Assembly: GCA_014896255.1 (NCBI GenBank)
Contig: JADBKT010000015.1
Location: forward strand, 21,726 to 85,725
Direction of reading: 5' to 3'
Length of the DNA: 64,000 nucleotides
Origin: Hydrogenibacillus sp.
Lineage (GTDB): Bacteria > Bacillota > Bacilli > Thermicanales > DSM-22653
The translations under genes were made by a program, and so were the position numbers. This document shows, in pieces, positions 27,505-34,865 of the stretch (positions are counted from its first letter, which is position 1; each line of letters opens with the position of its first letter). Under the pieces are notes generated by a model, which worked only from the letters and a program-made list of their open reading frames with translations, had not been told where the DNA came from and did not search any database.

Positions 27505-28521
27505 GTGGCCACCCAGCTGACCGAACGGCGCAAGGCCGAAAAACGCCAAACGCTCGTCGAGTTCAAAGACTTGCAGACGATTTTCGAGACCGAAGCCGGT
27601 ACGATCCGGGCGGTGAACGGGGTGAGTTTTCAGATTCGCGAGGGCGAGACGGTGTGCATCGTCGGCGAATCGGGAAGCGGTAAGAGCGTGACGGCGCTTT
27701 CCCTCATGCGGCTCATCTCGCCCCCGGGAAAGATTGTCGGCGGCGAGATCTTCTTCGACGGCAAGGATGTGCTCAAGCTCTCGGAGCGGGAAATGCGTCA
27801 CCTGCGCGGCAACCAGGTCGGCATGATCTTTCAGGAGCCGATGACCTCCCTAAACCCCGTGCTTACCGTCGGCGAGCAGATCATGGAGCCGCTCATGGAG
27901 CACCGGTTGATGACCAAAAGCGAAGCGCGAAAACAGGCGATCGGGCTGATCGAGCAGGTCGGCATTCCGCGGGCGGCGGAAATCGTCGACGCGTATCCTC
28001 ATGAACTGTCGGGCGGGATGCGGCAGCGGATCATGATCGCCATCGCTTTGAGCTGTGATCCTAAACTGCTCATCGCCGACGAACCGACGACAGCTTTAGA
28101 TGTTACGATACAGGCGCAGATTCTCGACCTTCTTCGGAAACTCAAGGAAGAGCGCAACATGGCGCTCATGCTGATCACGCACGACCTCGGCGTCGTGGCG
28201 GAGATGGCCGACTACGTCATCGTCATGTATGGGGGACGGATCGTCGAAGAGGGGTACGTCTTGGACATCTTCCGAAACCCGCGTCACCCGTATACCGAAG
28301 GGCTCATCAAAGCGAAGCCGGTGATCGGCCGCCGGACCGAGCGGTTGTATACGATTCCCGGCCAAGTGCCGAACCCGATCAACCTGCCGAACCATTGTTA
28401 TTTTGCCGACCGCTGCCCGTACGTCATGCCCGCGTGTCTTGAGCGTTACCCGGAGACGACGGTCGATGAACGCGGTCATAAGACGGCTTGCTTTCGCTGT
28501 GCGGAAGGAGCGGAACGATGA
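27505..28521 (+). CDS. oppD: Oligopeptide ABC transporter ATP-binding protein OppD/DppD type
   Basis: An ATPase of 338 residues that energises uptake. Walker [17 protein letters not shown]-loop [13 protein letters not shown], signature [15 protein letters not shown], Walker [13 protein letters not shown] and H-loop [12 protein letters not shown] are intact. The C-terminal extension has [14 protein letters not shown], typical of the oligopeptide family. I prefer GTG 27505, preceded by AAGGTAGGG. ATG 27478, directly after the oppC stop, has no ribosome site but remains possible. Confidence 0.92.
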   Translation: MATQLTERRKAEKRQTLVEFKDLQTIFETEAGTIRAVNGVSFQIREGETVCIVGESGSGKSVTALSLMRLISPPGKIVGGEIFFDGKDVLKLSEREMRHLRGNQVGMIFQEPMTSLNPVLTVGEQIMEPLMEHRLMTKSEARKQAIGLIEQVGIPRAAEIVDAYPHELSGGMRQRIMIAIALSCDPKLLIADEPTTALDVTIQAQILDLLRKLKEERNMALMLITHDLGVVAEMADYVIVMYGGRIVEEGYVLDIFRNPRHPYTEGLIKAKPVIGRRTERLYTIPGQVPNPINLPNHCYFADRCPYVMPACLERYPETTVDERGHKTACFRCAEGAER

Positions 28522-29483
28522 CCAAGGCACTGATCACCGTCGAAAACCTGAAGACCTATTTTCCGATTCGCGCCGGCGTGTTTCGGCGTGCGGTCGGTCA
28601 TGTCAAGGCGGTGGACGATGTGAGCTTCTCCATCGCGAAAGGGCGGACGCTGTCCATCGTCGGCGAATCCGGGAGCGGCAAGTCGACCGTCGGGCGGTCG
28701 ATCTTGCGCCTTGTCCCGAAGACGAGCGGAAACGTCAAATTTCACGACGTCGACGTGTACCGGCTGTCCAAGCGTGAGCTGCGAAAACTCAGACCGAAAA
28801 TCCAAATGGTCTTTCAAGATCCATACAGTTCGTTGAATCCGCGCATGAAAGTCGGCGCGGCGATCGGCGAGGCGCTCATCGATCATGGGCTCGCCGATCC
28901 GAAGGAAGTGCGTGAACGGGTGGAAGCGGTGCTCGTTCAGACGGGGCTCGAGCCGTACCATTTTGATCGTTATCCGCACGAATTTTCCGGTGGTCAGCGG
29001 CAACGGATCGTCATCGCCCGGGCGCTGGCGTTGAACCCCGAGTTCATCGTTCTGGACGAACCCGTCTCCGCGCTGGACGTCTCGATTCAGGCGCAGATTT
29101 TGAACCTGCTCGCCGATTTGAGGGAAATGCATGGCCTGACCTATCTGTTCATCTCCCATGATCTGAGCGTCGTCGAATTCATCAGCGACGAAGTGGCGGT
29201 CATGTATCTGGGAACGATCGTCGAGCACGCCTCACGGGACGAGCTGTTCGCCCATCCGCTGCACCCGTACACGAAGGCGCTTCTGTCGGCCGTCCCGATA
29301 CCCGATCCGACGCTGAAGCGCGAACGCATCGTCCTCAAAGGGGACATCCCTTCACCGGCCGATCCGCCCCGCGGCTGCCGTTTTCATACGCGTTGCCCGT
29401 TTGCCGAAGACCGCTGCCGGGAAGCGGTGCCCGAGCTTCGCGATGTCGGCGGGGGCCATCGCGTTGCCTGCCATCTCGTCTGA
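28518..29483 (+). CDS. oppF: Oligopeptide ABC transporter ATP-binding protein OppF/DppF type
   Basis: The second ATPase, 321 residues: Walker [19 protein letters not shown]-loop [14 protein letters not shown], signature [15 protein letters not shown], Walker [13 protein letters not shown] and H-loop [10 protein letters not shown], then a Cys-containing C-terminal extension ([14 protein letters not shown]). ATG 28518 overlaps the oppD stop with AAGGAG upstream. Last gene of the operon; no clear terminator follows. Confidence 0.94.
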   Translation: MTKALITVENLKTYFPIRAGVFRRAVGHVKAVDDVSFSIAKGRTLSIVGESGSGKSTVGRSILRLVPKTSGNVKFHDVDVYRLSKRELRKLRPKIQMVFQDPYSSLNPRMKVGAAIGEALIDHGLADPKEVRERVEAVLVQTGLEPYHFDRYPHEFSGGQRQRIVIARALALNPEFIVLDEPVSALDVSIQAQILNLLADLREMHGLTYLFISHDLSVVEFISDEVAVMYLGTIVEHASRDELFAHPLHPYTKALLSAVPIPDPTLKRERIVLKGDIPSPADPPRGCRFHTRCPFAEDRCREAVPELRDVGGGHRVACHLV

Positions 29484-29495
29484 TCAAGGAAACAG

Positions 29496-29524
29496 TTGCA
29501 AAGCCCCCCGTTTCATGATACAGT
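29496..29524 (+). promoter_or_regulatory. Weak candidate promoter for speD
   Basis: TTGCAA (29496-29501), 17 bases, TACAGT (29519-29524). A better-looking TATAAC at 29524-29529 is 22 bases from this -35. One of these probably starts the speD leader. Confidence 0.4.
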
Positions 29525-29573
29525 ATAACTCGCGAGCAACAATAGGAACCCGGTTTCATTCGAGAGTGGGGAG

Positions 29574-29636
29574 ATGGCTGACCGCACCCCTGAAAGAATG
29601 ACGACGGTCCTAGCGATTGCGAACAACTTTTGCTAG
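29574..29636 (+). CDS. Possible 20-residue leader peptide upstream of speD
   Basis: ATG 29574 opens a 20-codon frame (MADRTPERMT...NNFC) that ends with TAG at 29634-29636, inside the speD ribosome site AGGAAGGGGG (29635-29644). GTGGGGAG lies before the start, though very close. TCCTAGC in the frame (29608-29614) is complementary to GCTAGGA (29632-29638), which covers the 5' half of the speD ribosome site. Translation of the frame would open that hairpin. An internal ATGACGACG at 29598 repeats the speD start sequence. The peptide is unproven. Confidence 0.35.
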   Translation: MADRTPERMTTVLAIANNFC

Positions 29637-29653
29637 GAAGGGGGAACCGAAAG

Positions 29654-30055
29654 ATGACGACGTTTTCCACTTTCGGTCGGCACATCGCCGTCGACGTCTG
29701 GGGCGTTGATGCCGAGCGCTTGAACGACGTCGAGTGGCTCAGCGAGCAGCTCGTCGAGGCGGCGGAAAAATCCGGCGCGACGATTTTGGGCGTGCAGAGC
29801 AAGGCCTTCGAACCGCAAGGCGCGACGGTGCTCGTGCTGCTTTCGGAAAGCCACATTTCCATCCACACCTACCCCGAACACGGCTTTGCCGCGATCGACT
29901 GTTATACGTGCGGCGAGACGGTCGATCCTGAGCGCGCGGCGGCACATCTCCTGGACGTGCTGAAGCCGAAAAAGGCTTACGGCAAGAAGCTCATTCGCGG
30001 CGAAGGCGAAATGACGGTTTCCGATCTTTCGGACGCCCCCGTCGTGCGTTCGTAA
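29654..30055 (+). CDS. speD: S-adenosylmethionine decarboxylase proenzyme SpeD
   Basis: Makes decarboxylated SAM for spermidine synthesis. The 133-residue class 1B pro-enzyme self-cleaves before Ser66 in SESHISIHTYPE to create the pyruvoyl group; the catalytic Cys is in IDCYTCG. ATG 29654 follows AGGAAGGGGG. The MTA formed downstream in the pathway can be handled by the MTA deaminase at 18.5 kb. Ends at a strong terminator, so it is monocistronic. Confidence 0.96.
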   Translation: MTTFSTFGRHIAVDVWGVDAERLNDVEWLSEQLVEAAEKSGATILGVQSKAFEPQGATVLVLLSESHISIHTYPEHGFAAIDCYTCGETVDPERAAAHLLDVLKPKKAYGKKLIRGEGEMTVSDLSDAPVVRS

Positions 30056-30098
30056 CGGATCAGGATCGGTTGATCGTGCAAGTGGCGAAGAAACCGAC

Positions 30099-30135
30099 AA
30101 GGACTCCCGGCTCTTTGGGCTAGGGAGTCCTTTTT
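30099..30135 (+). terminator. Terminator after speD
   Basis: AAGGACTCCC (30099-30108) pairs perfectly with GGGAGTCCTT (30123-30132), with T residues running to 30135. Confidence 0.9.
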
Positions 30136-30168
30136 CGCACCGTGAAAGACACAAGAGAAGGTGAATCG

Positions 30169-30858
30169 ATGATCGCATCCTCCTTACGGCCGTCGGGCGA
30201 GCCGGGTCGTGACTTCGGCTGGCTCACGGTGATCACGGGCGCGATGTTCAGCGGCAAGACGTCGCGCTTGGTGGCCTTGGCGAAGGCGGTATACGACCGT
30301 CTTGCCGCCGATGGCGGAAATGGGTCGCCGTATGTCGAGACGCAAGTGTTCATCGCCAAACATGCGCTGGACACGCGTTACGGAATGTCGGGCGCGGTCG
30401 TCTCCCACGACGGACAATCCGTACCGGCTGCGCTCGTTTCCACCGTGAAGGCGCTTGGTGACTTCGTTCGGGCACGCGATGCGCGCGTCATCTTGCTGGA
30501 TGAGGCGCAGTTTTTTAAGGAGCGCGATGAATTCGGCGATTATGCGCTCGTTCGTGCCGTGGAGCGCTGGGTAGAAGAGCGGCGTTGGGTGGTGGTCGCC
30601 GGGTTGGATCGAGATTTTCGGGGACGCGTGTTCGGTCCGATGGGGGCGCTTTTGGCGTTGGCCGATGAGAAAGTCCAGATGCTGGCAAGATGCGCGGTGT
30701 GCGGAGCGCCGGCGACGCTCACGCAGCGGCTCGTCGAGGGACTGCCGGCGGAGGCGGACGATCCCGAGATCCTCGTCGGCGCCGAGGAGACGTATGAGCC
30801 GCGTTGCCGTCGTTGTCACGTCGTTCAGCCGGCGCAGGAAGGGACGCCGTCGATGTAA
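30169..30858 (+). CDS. tdk: Thymidine kinase (TK1 type)
   Basis: Phosphorylates thymidine in the salvage pathway. The 229-residue protein has P-loop GAMFSGKTS near residue 25, the DEAQFF motif, GLDRDFRG and a zinc site of CAVC and CRRC near the C-terminus. ATG 30169 with GAAGGTGA upstream is preferred to GTG 30142, which sits close to the terminator tail. Confidence 0.95.
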   Translation: MIASSLRPSGEPGRDFGWLTVITGAMFSGKTSRLVALAKAVYDRLAADGGNGSPYVETQVFIAKHALDTRYGMSGAVVSHDGQSVPAALVSTVKALGDFVRARDARVILLDEAQFFKERDEFGDYALVRAVERWVEERRWVVVAGLDRDFRGRVFGPMGALLALADEKVQMLARCAVCGAPATLTQRLVEGLPAEADDPEILVGAEETYEPRCRRCHVVQPAQEGTPSM

Positions 30859-30885
30859 GGTCGAGCGGGCCGTTTGGCGGACAAG

Positions 30886-30918
30886 CAAACGCCGACCGAT
30901 GAAACCGGCCGGCGTTTG
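30886..30918. other. Hairpin between convergent tdk and coat-like gene
   Basis: CAAACGCCG (30886-30894) and CGGCGTTTG (30910-30918) form a 9-bp stem. Neither strand has a good U tract, so it is at best a weak two-way terminator. Confidence 0.45.
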
Positions 30919-30941
30919 CGTCCCTACGCCGTGTTGGGCGG

Positions 30942-31283
30942 CTATTGGACCATCCCTTGCGGCGGAAACTGCGTTTTCATCTCCTGATCGTACTGTTGGA
31001 ACGCTTCATCGACGTTCTGTTGATCTTCGACGTCGATCGGATACCACCCTTGGGCGAACATGAAGTCATACACGCGCCGCGCGGCCTGGTGCGTGTCGTT
31101 CAGCAACTTCATCAGATCTTGGTGGAATGGGCCGTTCGACGCTTCCCAGGCGGCGGTGTTGAGCCCGGCGGTGAGATATTTTTCTGTCGTGAGCGCGTCG
31201 TTGGCGTAATCGCGGTCGCTCATCTGGGGCGACGGGCTTATGGACGGCTGGGGCGGGACGATCGTCGTCCGGGTTTGCGCCAT
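30942..31283 (-). CDS. CotF-like spore coat protein
   Basis: A 113-residue helical protein similar to the CotF/YhcQ coat family: after a Pro/Ser-rich N-terminus it has YANDALTTEKYLTAGLNTAA and HQAARRVYDFMFAQGWYPI. The C-terminus is Gln/Asp-rich. The start is ATG 31283 with AAGGAGG 7 bases upstream; an ATG two codons earlier is too close to that site. It lies 35 bases behind another coat-like gene and is probably cotranscribed with it in the mother cell during sporulation. Family call from memory. Confidence 0.75.
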   Translation of the reverse strand: MAQTRTTIVPPQPSISPSPQMSDRDYANDALTTEKYLTAGLNTAAWEASNGPFHQDLMKLLNDTHQAARRVYDFMFAQGWYPIDVEDQQNVDEAFQQYDQEMKTQFPPQGMVQ

Positions 31284-31318
31284 GCACATTCCTCCTTACC
31301 GATTGGATGGAAGGCTTT

Positions 31319-31609
31319 TTATGGACGCTCGGCCATCGCTTGGTGTCCGGCCGGCTGGAGGGGCATCTGTTGCATGCGCGTTTGAAAATCTTGAATCCCT
31401 TGAGCGTTATTCGTCTGCAGATGACTGAGCAGCGTCTGATAGTGTCGTTTGTGCATTTCGATCAGTTGACCGAGCAGCTGTTTGAGCGCCGGCATTTTCA
31501 CCTCCCGGCTGAAATGGGCGAAACGCTTGATGACCAGGAGCTGCCAGGCTAAAATGTCTTTTAAGTACAGCAAATCTTTCGTCGAGACGATTTTCGGCGG
31601 CTGGATCAC
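31319..31609 (-). CDS. Small CotF-like helical coat protein
   Basis: A 96-residue protein with IVSTKDLLYLKDILAWQLLV, KRFAHFSREV and LIEMHKRHYQTLLSHL, matching the ferritin-like two-helix pattern of CotF-type spore proteins, then a Gln/Met/Pro-rich tail. GTG 31609 has GAGGAGGTGA directly upstream. A sporulation-type promoter candidate (CATAC box) lies 33-62 bases before it. Confidence 0.75.
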   Translation of the reverse strand: MIQPPKIVSTKDLLYLKDILAWQLLVIKRFAHFSREVKMPALKQLLGQLIEMHKRHYQTLLSHLQTNNAQGIQDFQTRMQQMPLQPAGHQAMAERP

Positions 31610-31641
31610 GTGGTCACCTCCTCGGTCGGGCCGGTTCGCTC

Positions 31642-31671
31642 TTAGTATGGCGTGTCGCGCGGGGATTATTC
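31642..31671 (-). promoter_or_regulatory. Candidate sporulation sigma-E-type promoter
   Basis: On the minus strand GAATAA (31671-31666) and CATACTAA (31649-31642) are 16 bases apart. CATAC is the core of the sigma-E -10; the -35 match is loose. Confidence 0.35.
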
Positions 31672-31681
31672 CCATCATCGC

Positions 31682-32011
31682 TTATTGGATGAACAACCGG
31701 CTGATCCAGAAGAGGACGGTCCGAAGGCCGATCAACAGCGCGGGCGCGAGGATGAACTGGTAGACGAGGACGGCCACCACCGGGGAGAAGTCGATCATGC
31801 CCAGCGGCGGAATAAAGCGGCGAAAGAGGCCGAGGTAAGGCTCGACGATCTGCGCCACCCAGCCGATGAGGCGCGATTCGTAAAGCGGCGGGATCCAGGA
31901 GGAGAGGACGTAGAGGACGATCAAGATGATGTAGGCATTTAAGAGCCACTCGGCGAATTGGAGGATGTATGCCGTGATGAAGGCGATGGTTGTCGCGCTA
32001 ATGATGATCAC
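31682..32011 (-). CDS. YggT/YlmG family membrane protein
   Basis: A 109-residue integral membrane protein with two hydrophobic regions around the family motif EPYLGLFRRFIPPLGMIDFSP (about residues 60-80). Bacillus ylmG lies in the division cluster next to sepF; here it stands alone. Its role (membrane organisation or division) is poorly known. The only plausible start is GTG 32011, which lies just 9 bases after a good -10 box, so its mRNA would be nearly leaderless and no ribosome site is present. Confidence 0.85.
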   Translation of the reverse strand: MIIISATTIAFITAYILQFAEWLLNAYIILIVLYVLSSWIPPLYESRLIGWVAQIVEPYLGLFRRFIPPLGMIDFSPVVAVLVYQFILAPALLIGLRTVLFWISRLFIQ

Positions 32012-32020
32012 CTCGGACCC

Positions 32021-32029
32021 AGTATAGCA
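32021..32029 (-). promoter_or_regulatory. Extended -10 box of yggT
   Basis: Minus strand TGCTATACT (32029-32021) is an extended -10. Transcription would begin within about 2-3 bases of the GTG at 32011. Confidence 0.5.
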
Positions 32030-32053
32030 CAGTTCGGAAGGGAAGAAAACGAC

Positions 32054-32707
32054 ATGCATCATACGGTGATGGTCGTCTCCGGCGGGCTCAAAGCGCCGGA
32101 CGACTACGCGAAGGTCCTGGAGACGGCCGGCGATCCGTTTGTCATCGGTGTCGATGAAGGGGCACTGTGGCTTTTGGAACACGGCTTTTCGATCGATCTG
32201 GCGGTCGGCGATTTTGATACGATCGGCGAAGCGGGTCTTACGCGCCTCAAGGCGAACGGCGTTCCGACCGACGCTTTCCCGGCGGCGAAGGATGCGACGG
32301 ACACCGAGCTCGCTTACTTCGCCGCCCGTGATCGGGGGGCGCAGGCGATCATTTTTTACGGAGCGCTCGGGCTGCGCTTCGATCACAGTCTGTCGAACGT
32401 CCACATCCTTTACAGTTGCATTCAGGACGGCATCGACGGGTGTATCATGGGTCCTCATCACCGGCTTCGTCTGCTCGGGCCCGGTCTCTATCCGCTCGCC
32501 AGTGCTTTTCCGTATATTTCGCTCATTCCGTTTTCGCCGGTGGTCACGGGGGTTACGCTTTCCGGTTTTCGCTACCCGTTGGATCGTGAAACGATCCGGT
32601 GGGGAGCGGGGACGGGCCGCACCCTGAGCAACGAGCTCACCGGGGAAGCGGGGCAGATCTACATCGAAGACGGGTGGCTGATCGTCATCGAAAGCCGGGA
32701 TGGGTGA
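32054..32707 (+). CDS. thiN: Thiamine pyrophosphokinase
   Basis: Transfers pyrophosphate from ATP to thiamine, giving TPP. The 217-residue protein has GVDEGALWLLEHG, the metal-binding GDFDTIGE and KDATDTELA motifs, and GLRFDHSLSNVHIL. ATG 32054 follows AAGGGAAG. Bacillus places thiN (yloS) after rpe; here it has moved beside yggT. No TPP riboswitch is seen upstream. Confidence 0.94.
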   Translation: MHHTVMVVSGGLKAPDDYAKVLETAGDPFVIGVDEGALWLLEHGFSIDLAVGDFDTIGEAGLTRLKANGVPTDAFPAAKDATDTELAYFAARDRGAQAIIFYGALGLRFDHSLSNVHILYSCIQDGIDGCIMGPHHRLRLLGPGLYPLASAFPYISLIPFSPVVTGVTLSGFRYPLDRETIRWGAGTGRTLSNELTGEAGQIYIEDGWLIVIESRDG

Positions 32708-32724
32708 GACCGGTCAGGGGCGCG

Positions 32725-33495
32725 TCAGAGCGGCTGAACGTTCCAAAAGCGGTTAAGCGCCTCGACCTCAAGCGCGGCGATGGCCGTGTCAAAGCGGTCC
32801 CACGGCGGGACGGGGAGCGGGCGGGCGCAGAGCTTTAGCGGGATGCGGGTGATCGGATGCGGGATGGTGAGGTGATATGCCCACAAGGCCAGATCCGGCG
32901 CACCGCGGCCGCCGGATTGATGATAGCGGCGGTCGCCGACGATGGGCGTGCCGTGATGGGCGAGCTGGACGCGGATCTGATGCGTCCGTCCGGTGACCGG
33001 CCGTACGGCGAGGAGCGCCGGGACGGGATGGATGGACGGGCGCGCGTCGATGACGGCATACTCGAGGACGGCTTCGCGGGCACCGGGAGTGCCGCAGGGC
33101 ACGACGGCCACCTGCCCGTCGGCGGGGTTTTTTTTGAGGCAATCGCGGAGCGTTCCGCGCCCAGGCCGCGGCACGCCGTCGGTGACGGTGAGGTATATTT
33201 TGACCGCTTCGCGTTTCCGGAACGCCTCAGACAGCCGGGCAGCGGCTTTGGACGTCTTGGCGAAGACCATCACGCCGCCTGTGGGCTGATCGAGGCGGTG
33301 GACGAGGCCCAAGAAGGCCTCGCCTTTTTTGTGTTCGACGATCTTGCGCCGCGTTTTGAGCAAGTGCAGGAGATCGACCGCGCGCCCGTCGCTTTGGGCC
33401 GGTAGGCCGGGCGGCTTGACGACGGCAAGGACGTGGTTGTCTTCGTAGAGGATGGTGAAGTCAAAGGGGGAATAGGGGGAGGCATTCCGAATCAT
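32725..33495 (-). CDS. RluA-family RNA pseudouridine synthase
   Basis: A 256-residue pseudouridine synthase of the RluA/RluD/YhcT type. Motif I/II region LYEDNHVLAVVKPPGLPAQ, catalytic Asp in GLVHRLDQPTGGVMVFAKT, and RPVTGRTHQIRVQLAHHG are present. There is no N-terminal S4 domain, so it resembles the shorter RluA-type enzymes; the target base is unknown. ATG 33495 follows AAAGGA. Convergent with thiN, 17 bases apart. Confidence 0.92.
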   Translation of the reverse strand: MIRNASPYSPFDFTILYEDNHVLAVVKPPGLPAQSDGRAVDLLHLLKTRRKIVEHKKGEAFLGLVHRLDQPTGGVMVFAKTSKAAARLSEAFRKREAVKIYLTVTDGVPRPGRGTLRDCLKKNPADGQVAVVPCGTPGAREAVLEYAVIDARPSIHPVPALLAVRPVTGRTHQIRVQLAHHGTPIVGDRRYHQSGGRGAPDLALWAYHLTIPHPITRIPLKLCARPLPVPPWDRFDTAIAALEVEALNRFWNVQPL

Positions 33496-33547
33496 GGATC
33501 GGTCCTTTCGATCGAGACTGCTCGTGATCGTCTCTAAGCTTATCATA

Positions 33548-33575
33548 TCACCAATGATCGTTCACCAATGATCGT
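33548..33575. repeat. Tandem 14-bp direct repeat upstream of the RluA-type gene
   Basis: TCACCAATGATCGT occurs twice without a spacer (33548-33561 and 33562-33575), between the gene start and the preceding terminator, where the promoter should lie. On the minus strand TTGACG and TATGAT flank or overlap it. Confidence 0.85.
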
Positions 33576-33576
33576 C

Positions 33577-33601
33577 AAAACCCCTCCGTCCGGCGGAGGG
33601 G
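33577..33601 (-). terminator. Terminator of the 33.6-34.2 kb coat-like pair
   Basis: Minus strand CCCCTCCG (33601-33594) pairs with CGGAGGGG (33588-33581), followed by TTTT. Confidence 0.75.
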
Positions 33602-33611
33602 TACGCGTCCT

Positions 33612-33872
33612 TTAGGCTTCGAGCGCTTCTTTGGCCCACTCCAAGTTTTGTTGAATGAGCCGCTCGACGTGGTGCGCGGGGTAAAGCCCTTCTCGATGCA
33701 AAAATTGATAGATCATATCATGAGCATATACCCAATCGTTGTACTGGCGAAGGATGGAGTCTCTAAGACCGCGATGGGCCGCTTCTTCCAGCAGGGCGGT
33801 CGTCCTCCGGAGCATCGATTTGGCGAGCAGCAGAAGGTCTATGGCGCTCAGGCGATCTTCGGCCGACAGCAT
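33612..33872 (-). CDS. Small CotF-like helical protein
   Basis: An 86-residue helical protein with LSAIDLLLLAKSMLRRTTAL, YNDWVYAHDMIYQFLHREGL and YPAHH, the same two-helix layout as the 30.9 kb coat protein (compare YDFMFAQGWYPI). ATG 33872 follows GGAGGAG. A terminator directly follows. Assigned to the spore coat by resemblance only. Confidence 0.7.
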   Translation of the reverse strand: MLSAEDRLSAIDLLLLAKSMLRRTTALLEEAAHRGLRDSILRQYNDWVYAHDMIYQFLHREGLYPAHHVERLIQQNLEWAKEALEA

Positions 33873-33931
33873 CGTTTCTCCTCCTTTGCTGCAAGGACGG
33901 GTTTGCTTAAGGACGGGAAAATTTTTGGGGC

Positions 33932-34180
33932 TTACGAAGGAAAGACGGCGCGGTACTGCAACAGGGACATGGCTTCGCGGATATTTTTTTCCAGCAGGGC
34001 GATGAGGCGCTCGGTGAGCTGCTTCAATGTTTCATTGTCGATCGTCCCGAGCCGGCGTTTGAGTTCGAGGAGTCTCGCCGTCTCCATGACGATCAGTTCA
34101 TGCAGCATGAGCGTCTCCATCGGGGCGAGCCGATCGGTCTGATAGGCGATCGGCCAGAACGACGGATAGCCGTAATACAC
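33932..34180 (-). CDS. Small protein, probable spore coat component
   Basis: An 82-residue protein with a Tyr/Pro-rich start (YYGYPSFWPIAYQ) and a helical remainder (LMLHELIVMETARLLELKRR, LKQLTERLIALLEKNI). GTG 34180 follows GAGAGGAGG. A CATACGTT (minus strand, 34220-34213) upstream resembles a sporulation -10. Probably cotranscribed with the gene 59 bases downstream. Confidence 0.6.
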   Translation of the reverse strand: MYYGYPSFWPIAYQTDRLAPMETLMLHELIVMETARLLELKRRLGTIDNETLKQLTERLIALLEKNIREAMSLLQYRAVFPS

Positions 34181-34251
34181 GGTTGAACCTCCTCTCCCAT
34201 TGGTCAGTCTTCAACGTATGAAGGTCCTCGAAATGTGTGTTTGTCCGGTAT

Positions 34252-34280
34252 TTGCGCCGGCGGGAAATAGGCGGTATGAT
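34252..34280 (+). promoter_or_regulatory. Promoter of the unknown gene-pncB unit
   Basis: TTGCGC (34252-34257), 17 bases, TATGAT (34275-34280), 21 bases before the GTG at 34302. Confidence 0.6.
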
Positions 34281-34301
34281 GAGGGACAGGAGGGAATCGG
34301 A

Positions 34302-34865
34302 GTGGAAATCACCGTGATGGTGCAAAAGGCGACGCTCGATCCTCCGGCGAGGGTGGCGCCGGAGGACGCGGTGCATCTGGTCGTCGATTTATGCGCGCAG
34401 GCGGATGCGTTGCGCGCCTTTTTCGACGGCGTACGGCAAGTCGACGTCGATTACGCGGCGTTTTTTCCGGAGTCCGGCGGAGAACCGATGATCGAGGCGC
34501 GCATCCGTTCCGGAAACGGGACGCTCCGTCTCCTGTTTCCGCCGGCGTTGTGGGAGGTGCTCGGCGCGCTCCCCGATGTCTTCCGTTTGGATTATGCGTG
34601 CCGCGCGGCCGCGGAAGATGCCGGGAAGGCGACCGTTAGGGCGGATATGCCGGAGGATGTGGATGAAGCCAGGACAGATGAGGAGACCGAGGTGTTTGAG
34701 GCGCCGTTTTTTCCCCGCTATTTTCGCCGGACATTGCGCCGCTTGGTCGATGAAGCGGAGCGTACGACGGGATCGGCGGCGCACGTCCGGTTGGGGAGGT
34801 TCATCCGGGAACGGTTTTACGAGCACCTGGCGGAAGACGATGAGGGCGGGGTGGAGGGAAAATGA
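34302..34865 (+). CDS. Protein of unknown function coupled to pncB
   Basis: I do not recognise this 187-residue soluble protein. It has no membrane segment; the middle is acidic (around residues 110-130) and the C-terminus is basic and helical (FPRYFRRTLRRLVDEAER, RLGRFIRERFYEHL). GTG 34302 follows AGGAGGGA. Its stop overlaps the pncB start (ATGA), so the two are translated together, which hints at a link to NAD salvage without proving it. Confidence 0.7.
   Translation: MEITVMVQKATLDPPARVAPEDAVHLVVDLCAQADALRAFFDGVRQVDVDYAAFFPESGGEPMIEARIRSGNGTLRLLFPPALWEVLGALPDVFRLDYACRAAAEDAGKATVRADMPEDVDEARTDEETEVFEAPFFPRYFRRTLRRLVDEAERTTGSAAHVRLGRFIRERFYEHLAEDDEGGVEGK

Noticed and set aside
32012..32053. 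TPP riboswitch upstream of thiN
   Set aside because: The 42-base gap is too short and lacks the CTGAGA/ACCTGA elements.
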